Source of the DNA: JBJXGE01 sp046154185
GTDB taxonomy: Bacteria; Planctomycetota; UBA8108; UBA1146; JAJFFE01
NCBI GenBank assembly: GCA_046154185.1
Contig: JBJXGE010000009.1
Coordinates: 233,027 to 297,026, forward strand
DNA: 64,000 bases
Reading direction: 5' to 3'
The position numbers were made by a program, and so were the translations under genes. Positions within the stretch are counted from its first letter, which is position 1, and each line of letters begins with the position of its first letter. Shown in pieces: positions 60,224-64,000 of the stretch. The notes under the pieces are model-generated. The model was not told where the DNA came from. It was given only the letters and a program-made list of their open reading frames with translations, and ran no database searches.

Positions 60224-62923
60224 TCAAACTTGCGGCGCAGCCTCCGACGACAACTTCGCTCGCAGGTGGCGTTCGCAGAGTTTCTCGAGATCTCGGCGCT
60301 TAATCGGCTTGGTCGCGAAATCCGTGCAGCCGGCCGCCAAACATTCCTCGCGATTCCCACTCATCGCGTGCGCGGTTAAGGCGATGACCGGGCCCATCCA
60401 GCTTGCTTGGCGCAAACGTCGAGTCGCTTCATACCCATCCATCTCCGGCATTTGCATATCCATGAGAATGAGATCGTACGGCTTCTTCTCGGTCTCCGAC
60501 GACAGCGCGGCCTCGAGCGCCATCTTGCCATCGGCTACTACTTCGACTTGATACCCCAGTTTTTCTAAGAGCGCGGTGATCAGCCTCTGATTCTCCGCGC
60601 CATCCTCCGCGAGCAGAATCCGAACCAGCGATCGATCGATCGCCGGTTCGGCGCCCAGCGCCGACAAACTGGGCTCGACCCCCCGCTCGCCGTTGGCGCG
60701 CGGAAAAATGGACTCCGAGTCATCGGCAACTTCGCACGGGAGCGCGAGTGTAAAGCAGCTTCCATAGCCGGGTGCGCTCGAGAGCAAAATATCCCCGCCC
60801 ATCAAGACCGCCAGCCGCTTCGAAATTGCAAGGCCGAGCCCCGTGCCTCCGTACTTGCGCGTCGTCGTGGAGTCCGCTTGTGCGAACGATCGAAAGAGAC
60901 GGCGTTGCGCCTCCACGCTCAGTCCGATGCCCGTGTCGCGCACATGGAAAAACAGCCGTGCCGAACCTCGACCCGACAAACTCGACAACTCGACTTCAAT
61001 GCGTACGCTGCCAGAGTTCGTGAACTTGATCGCGTTGCCCGCTAGGTTGAGCAGGATCTGGCGCAATCGGAGTGGGTCCACCCAAATGCGACCGGGCACG
61101 TTCGCCGCCACGGAATCACGGAACGCGAGCCCCTTTTCATCGGCGCGCACTTGCAAGAGTTGGCGGACTTCCTCGACGGCCTGGCGCGGTGAGCAAGCCA
61201 GGCGCTCGAGCTCGAGTTTGCCGGCGTCGATCTTTGAAAGATCGAGAATGTCGTTGATGATCGCCAGCAACAGTTCACCGTTTCGCGCGATGATTCGCGC
61301 GTAGTCCATGGACTCAGTGGCGTTGCGATCCGACGTCATCAGGAGTTCCGCGTAACCGAGTATCGCAGTCAACGGCGTGCGAATTTCATGGCTCATGTTG
61401 GCGAGGAACTCGCCTTTGCTGCGATTGGCGCGATCCGCAACTTCCAGCGCATTCTCCAAGCTCAGCTCCGCCAACTTTCGTTCCGTGATGTCGAGCGCGA
61501 CGGCCTGATATTCCGGCTCACGCTCGTTCTCGTTGAAAATCGCGCGGCACGTCCAGCGCAACCACGCTGGTTGATCGGAACGGTCGAGCACGATGAACTC
61601 TTTGACGTATTGCGGCCTTTGTACGTCGAGCTGCCGCAGCTCTTGAATAATGTCCTCGGCGTGCGGCCCCGGTAAGAAATCGCTGAGATCGCGCCCCAAG
61701 CACTCCGCGCCCGCCATGCGGTGGAAGCGCGCGAACGCGTGATTGACGAAACTCACGCGCATGGTGCCATCGAAACGACAGATGAGTTCGGATTGGTCCT
61801 CGACGATCGCGCGAAAACGAGTTTCGCTCGCGCGCAACGATTCTTGCGATTGCCGGTACTGCTCGAGTTGTGCCGCCATGCGACTCACCATGCCGTCCAG
61901 CTCCGTCGCCAAGAGCCCAAGTTCGTCGACGCGTCGCCACGCGAGCGGCGGCGGAAGCTCGGCGGCCTGTCCAATAGAGATGGCGTGGCGAGTGAGGTGG
62001 GCCAAGGGCCGCACGACAATCCACTGCAGTAGCCAGCAAATGCCAGCCGCCAAAACGATCGCGCCCGCCAAGGAGAGTGCGCGGGAGTAGAGTTGCGCCT
62101 GTAGACCACGCCGAGAGATTTCGCAGGGTATGCGCGCGAGCACTATCCAACCGTTTCCGCCGGCAAGATCCGTGAGCTGCGCCGCCACGCGAGTCTCGCC
62201 ATGCTGGTCGTCGCGCGTAATGGAAATCGCGCGACCATCGCGTGCCTTGAGGCTCTCGACCTCGCTGCCAAATGAGTTCTCTGCCGCCGGTTGAACCGTG
62301 AAGTTCACGTGCGTTTCGGCTGCGAGGGTTGCGACGAGCGCAGAATCGAGTCGACGCCCGAACACGAGCGTCCCGTTTGCTGGACCGCTTCCATCGCTCT
62401 TGAGGATTGGGTGGGCGCACATCATGAGAGGACCATGCTCGGTCTTGACGATACCGCTCGTCGGCGTCGTCGTGGAAGCTCGCGCCGGATGGCCAAACGG
62501 TAACGTGTCGCGTGCGAACTCCTCGAACCGCCACTGTTCGCCGGACTCGGCGTGCGCCGTGAGGCACGAAACTTTCCGACCATTGAGGTCGTAGAGCGCG
62601 AGCAAGTCGAGGTTCAGTCGAGCGACCGAGTCGGAATCCAAGTGCGCGGTTCCGAATGAGGGGTTTCGATGCTCGATGTAACTGTGAAGCTCGTCCCACA
62701 TCGCCCACTCGACAGTCGTCGCTCGTAGCGCGCCGATGTCATTGCGGATCGCGTTGACGGCGCGAATCGCATCCTTGAGGGCTTCGTCGCGCTCAAGACT
62801 GAGGAGGTTCGGCCGCACGGCCCAGAGCTCGACGGTGATCAAGATGCCTAAAAAACCGAGCATCGCCAGCAGCACGAATACCAGCGCTTGCGTGCGCAGT
62901 TTGTGGCGGAAAACCGAGCGCAT
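60224..62923 (-). CDS. Hybrid sensor histidine kinase (CHASE4-HAMP-PAS-HisKA-HATPase-REC)
   Basis: About 899 residues from the ATG at 62921-62923 (AAGG about 10 bases upstream); the frame is open to 62971 from a TTG. Membrane helix RTQALVFVLLAMLGFLGILI, a CHASE4-type periplasmic sensor (RATTVEWAMWDELHSYIEHR, NLDLLALYDLNGRK), second membrane helix and HAMP. A PAS domain follows (RFRAIVEDQSELICRFDG), then HisKA with the phospho-His in EFLANMSHEIRTPLTAILGY. The HATPase has NLAGNAIKFTNSG, HVRDTGIGL and YGGTGLGLAISKRL. The C-terminal receiver has AEDGAENQRL and the phospho-Asp in LILMDMQMPEMDGYEATRRL. No output domain or separate regulator nearby. Confidence 0.92.
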   Translation of the reverse strand: MRSVFRHKLRTQALVFVLLAMLGFLGILITVELWAVRPNLLSLERDEALKDAIRAVNAIRNDIGALRATTVEWAMWDELHSYIEHRNPSFGTAHLDSDSVARLNLDLLALYDLNGRKVSCLTAHAESGEQWRFEEFARDTLPFGHPARASTTTPTSGIVKTEHGPLMMCAHPILKSDGSGPANGTLVFGRRLDSALVATLAAETHVNFTVQPAAENSFGSEVESLKARDGRAISITRDDQHGETRVAAQLTDLAGGNGWIVLARIPCEISRRGLQAQLYSRALSLAGAIVLAAGICWLLQWIVVRPLAHLTRHAISIGQAAELPPPLAWRRVDELGLLATELDGMVSRMAAQLEQYRQSQESLRASETRFRAIVEDQSELICRFDGTMRVSFVNHAFARFHRMAGAECLGRDLSDFLPGPHAEDIIQELRQLDVQRPQYVKEFIVLDRSDQPAWLRWTCRAIFNENEREPEYQAVALDITERKLAELSLENALEVADRANRSKGEFLANMSHEIRTPLTAILGYAELLMTSDRNATESMDYARIIARNGELLLAIINDILDLSKIDAGKLELERLACSPRQAVEEVRQLLQVRADEKGLAFRDSVAANVPGRIWVDPLRLRQILLNLAGNAIKFTNSGSVRIEVELSSLSGRGSARLFFHVRDTGIGLSVEAQRRLFRSFAQADSTTTRKYGGTGLGLAISKRLAVLMGGDILLSSAPGYGSCFTLALPCEVADDSESIFPRANGERGVEPSLSALGAEPAIDRSLVRILLAEDGAENQRLITALLEKLGYQVEVVADGKMALEAALSSETEKKPYDLILMDMQMPEMDGYEATRRLRQASWMGPVIALTAHAMSGNREECLAAGCTDFATKPIKRRDLEKLCERHLRAKLSSEAAPQV

Positions 62924-63064
62924 GAGTAAGACCTTGCTCGAACGGGCAATGAGCATCGAAACCAGTGACAATTCGACGACTCGGCGAGCGCCGTGGCTGG
63001 GGCGCGAACCAAGGCGTGAGACAGCTAGCGATTTATCGACACGTAAGCCGCGGCAGATTGAGGA

Positions 63065-63880
63065 TCAATCAGGACAGCGGGCACGCGCCTGCATGAAGGA
63101 ATAGTGAAAGGCGCCGTCGGGGTGCCCCGCTACGCGCCGGAGCTCCGCCCGGACGAGCGCTCCGAGACCGACGTCGATTCGTCGGCGCTCGATGAGCGTC
63201 GCATGCGCGCTCATCAGGAGATCGGACCAATAGTCGATCATGCTCGCGAGCGCGACCGGGTCACGGGCATCGAAACTCAGCACGCGCGGCCGAGTCAGAA
63301 TCGCGTCGAAGCCCGCCTTCGCGAGCAAGTTGCCAAGCCGCGCGCCGATGTTGGGGTCGCCACCCAGTTCCAACTGCAGGTCGTTGAAAGCGCGCCAATA
63401 GGTCTCCACCGCTGGAGAGTACGGCGTCACGAAAAAAGTTTGGTTCATGACTTCCGTGACGTGCACGACCGCGCCGCTGCCCAGCACCCGTCGCACTTCC
63501 GCCAACACCGCGAGCGGGTCGGGCGTGTGCTCGAGCACCCAACACAGAAACGCACCATCGAATCGTCTGCTGGGAAAAGTCAGCGCCGTCGCGTCCATGC
63601 AATACAGCTCGTAGCGATCGCGCGCCGCCGGAATCGCGCGCAAACGCGCGTGGGCCGCGGCGATCTGCGATGGACTCACGTCGATGCCGAACAATCGCAG
63701 CTGTGGGTACCGACGCAACAGTATCTCGCTCTGGGCCCCAACGCCGCAGCCGACTTCGAGGAGTTCACGCGTCGCACCCAGCTCGACAAACTCGAACACG
63801 AACGGTTCCGTGAAGCGTGCTTGCTCCGCCAATCGCTCCCGTTCGTGCTCGGAATAGCCGTGCAGATAATCATCGCTCAT
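63065..63880 (-). CDS. SAM-dependent methyltransferase (class I)
   Basis: 271 residues. The Rossmann motif I is LLEVGCGVGAQSEILL, motif II LFGIDVSPSQIAAAHARL, and the post-II acidic YCMDATALTFPSRRFDGAFL is followed by WVLEHTPDPLAVLAEVRRVL, the Methyltransf_11/UbiE-like pattern. Substrate not deducible. ATG at 63878-63880. Transcribed in the same direction as the histidine kinase with about 140 bases between. Confidence 0.85.
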   Translation of the reverse strand: MSDDYLHGYSEHERERLAEQARFTEPFVFEFVELGATRELLEVGCGVGAQSEILLRRYPQLRLFGIDVSPSQIAAAHARLRAIPAARDRYELYCMDATALTFPSRRFDGAFLCWVLEHTPDPLAVLAEVRRVLGSGAVVHVTEVMNQTFFVTPYSPAVETYWRAFNDLQLELGGDPNIGARLGNLLAKAGFDAILTRPRVLSFDARDPVALASMIDYWSDLLMSAHATLIERRRIDVGLGALVRAELRRVAGHPDGAFHYSFMQARARCPD

Positions 63881-63970
63881 GTCGACTCGCGAAATTTCCG
63901 TTGCTCAGAATTCGGTGTGGCAGTGTATCGACGACGCGCGCGGCGTCGAAGCGAAAAATGAAGATCGGCG

Positions 63971-64000
63971 CGCGCGCGGACCATCGGGTCCGCACGCGCG
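63971..64000. other. GC-rich inverted repeat at the window edge
   Basis: GCGGACC-ATCG-GGTCCGC with outer CGCGC/GCGCG arms, no T-run. It may continue outside the window; its function is unknown. Confidence 0.5.

Overview
The window is GC-rich bacterial DNA, about 60% G+C by eye. It most resembles a member of the Planctomycetota or a close PVC relative. The pointers are a double-length tandem UvrA of the kind known from Planctomycetes and Chlamydiae, a secreted protein ending in dockerin-like RGDANxDG calcium repeats, a very large Hanks-type kinase, a PA14-domain protein, a NfeD/NfeD/flotillin-like cluster, and many small lineage-type secreted proteins. The assignment is an inference from gene content, not from a phylogenetic marker.

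Layout. 1-5231: the end of a DUF885 protein, a class IV aminotransferase, rarA, an HDOD protein and a FAD oxidoreductase. 5520-8787: a small lipoprotein, then mlaE-mlaF-mlaD (lipid ABC transport). 8805-18761, minus strand: polyprenyl synthase, Ddl-like ATP-grasp ligase, inositol-phosphatase family enzyme, tandem uvrA and a TPR/thioredoxin-like protein. 19178-22506: dockerin-like protein, sodA and a MetF-like enzyme. 22872-37235: a complete 14-gene NADH dehydrogenase operon, nuoA to nuoN. 37336-44386, minus strand: LysM/L,D-transpeptidase, rplT-rpmI-infC, a 1006-residue Ser/Thr kinase and a core-only DprA. 44387-45656: a gene-poor stretch with an AT-rich island. 45657-49657: a secreted small protein, a transglutaminase-like/TPR/PA14 protein, a lipoprotein and rlmN. 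49658-49951: an array of near-identical hairpins. 49952-55657, minus strand: a LolA-like protein, a membrane-anchored trypsin-like protease and a LeuRS-like protein. 55877-60173: tRNA-Ala(GGC), two NfeD-family proteins, a FloA-like flotillin, a membrane protein and tRNA-Leu(CAA). 60224-63880: a CHASE4 hybrid histidine kinase and a methyltransferase.

The most unusual object is the 994-codon LeuRS-like gene at 52673-55657. It is intact and aligns with leucyl-tRNA synthetase along its length, but the HIGH element reads SVNQ, KMSKS reads KIATH, and the threonine-rich and HDxRD motifs of the editing pocket are replaced. It looks like a stably kept non-catalytic LeuRS paralogue, so a normal leuS should exist elsewhere in the genome.

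Other points worth attention: infC almost certainly starts at ATA behind a perfect AAGGAGGT; UvrA carries four intact ABC ATPase sites on one chain; the hairpin array downstream of the LolA-like gene reads as tandem terminators; and the Ddl-like enzyme has E-x-Q where the family has the metal-binding E-x-N.
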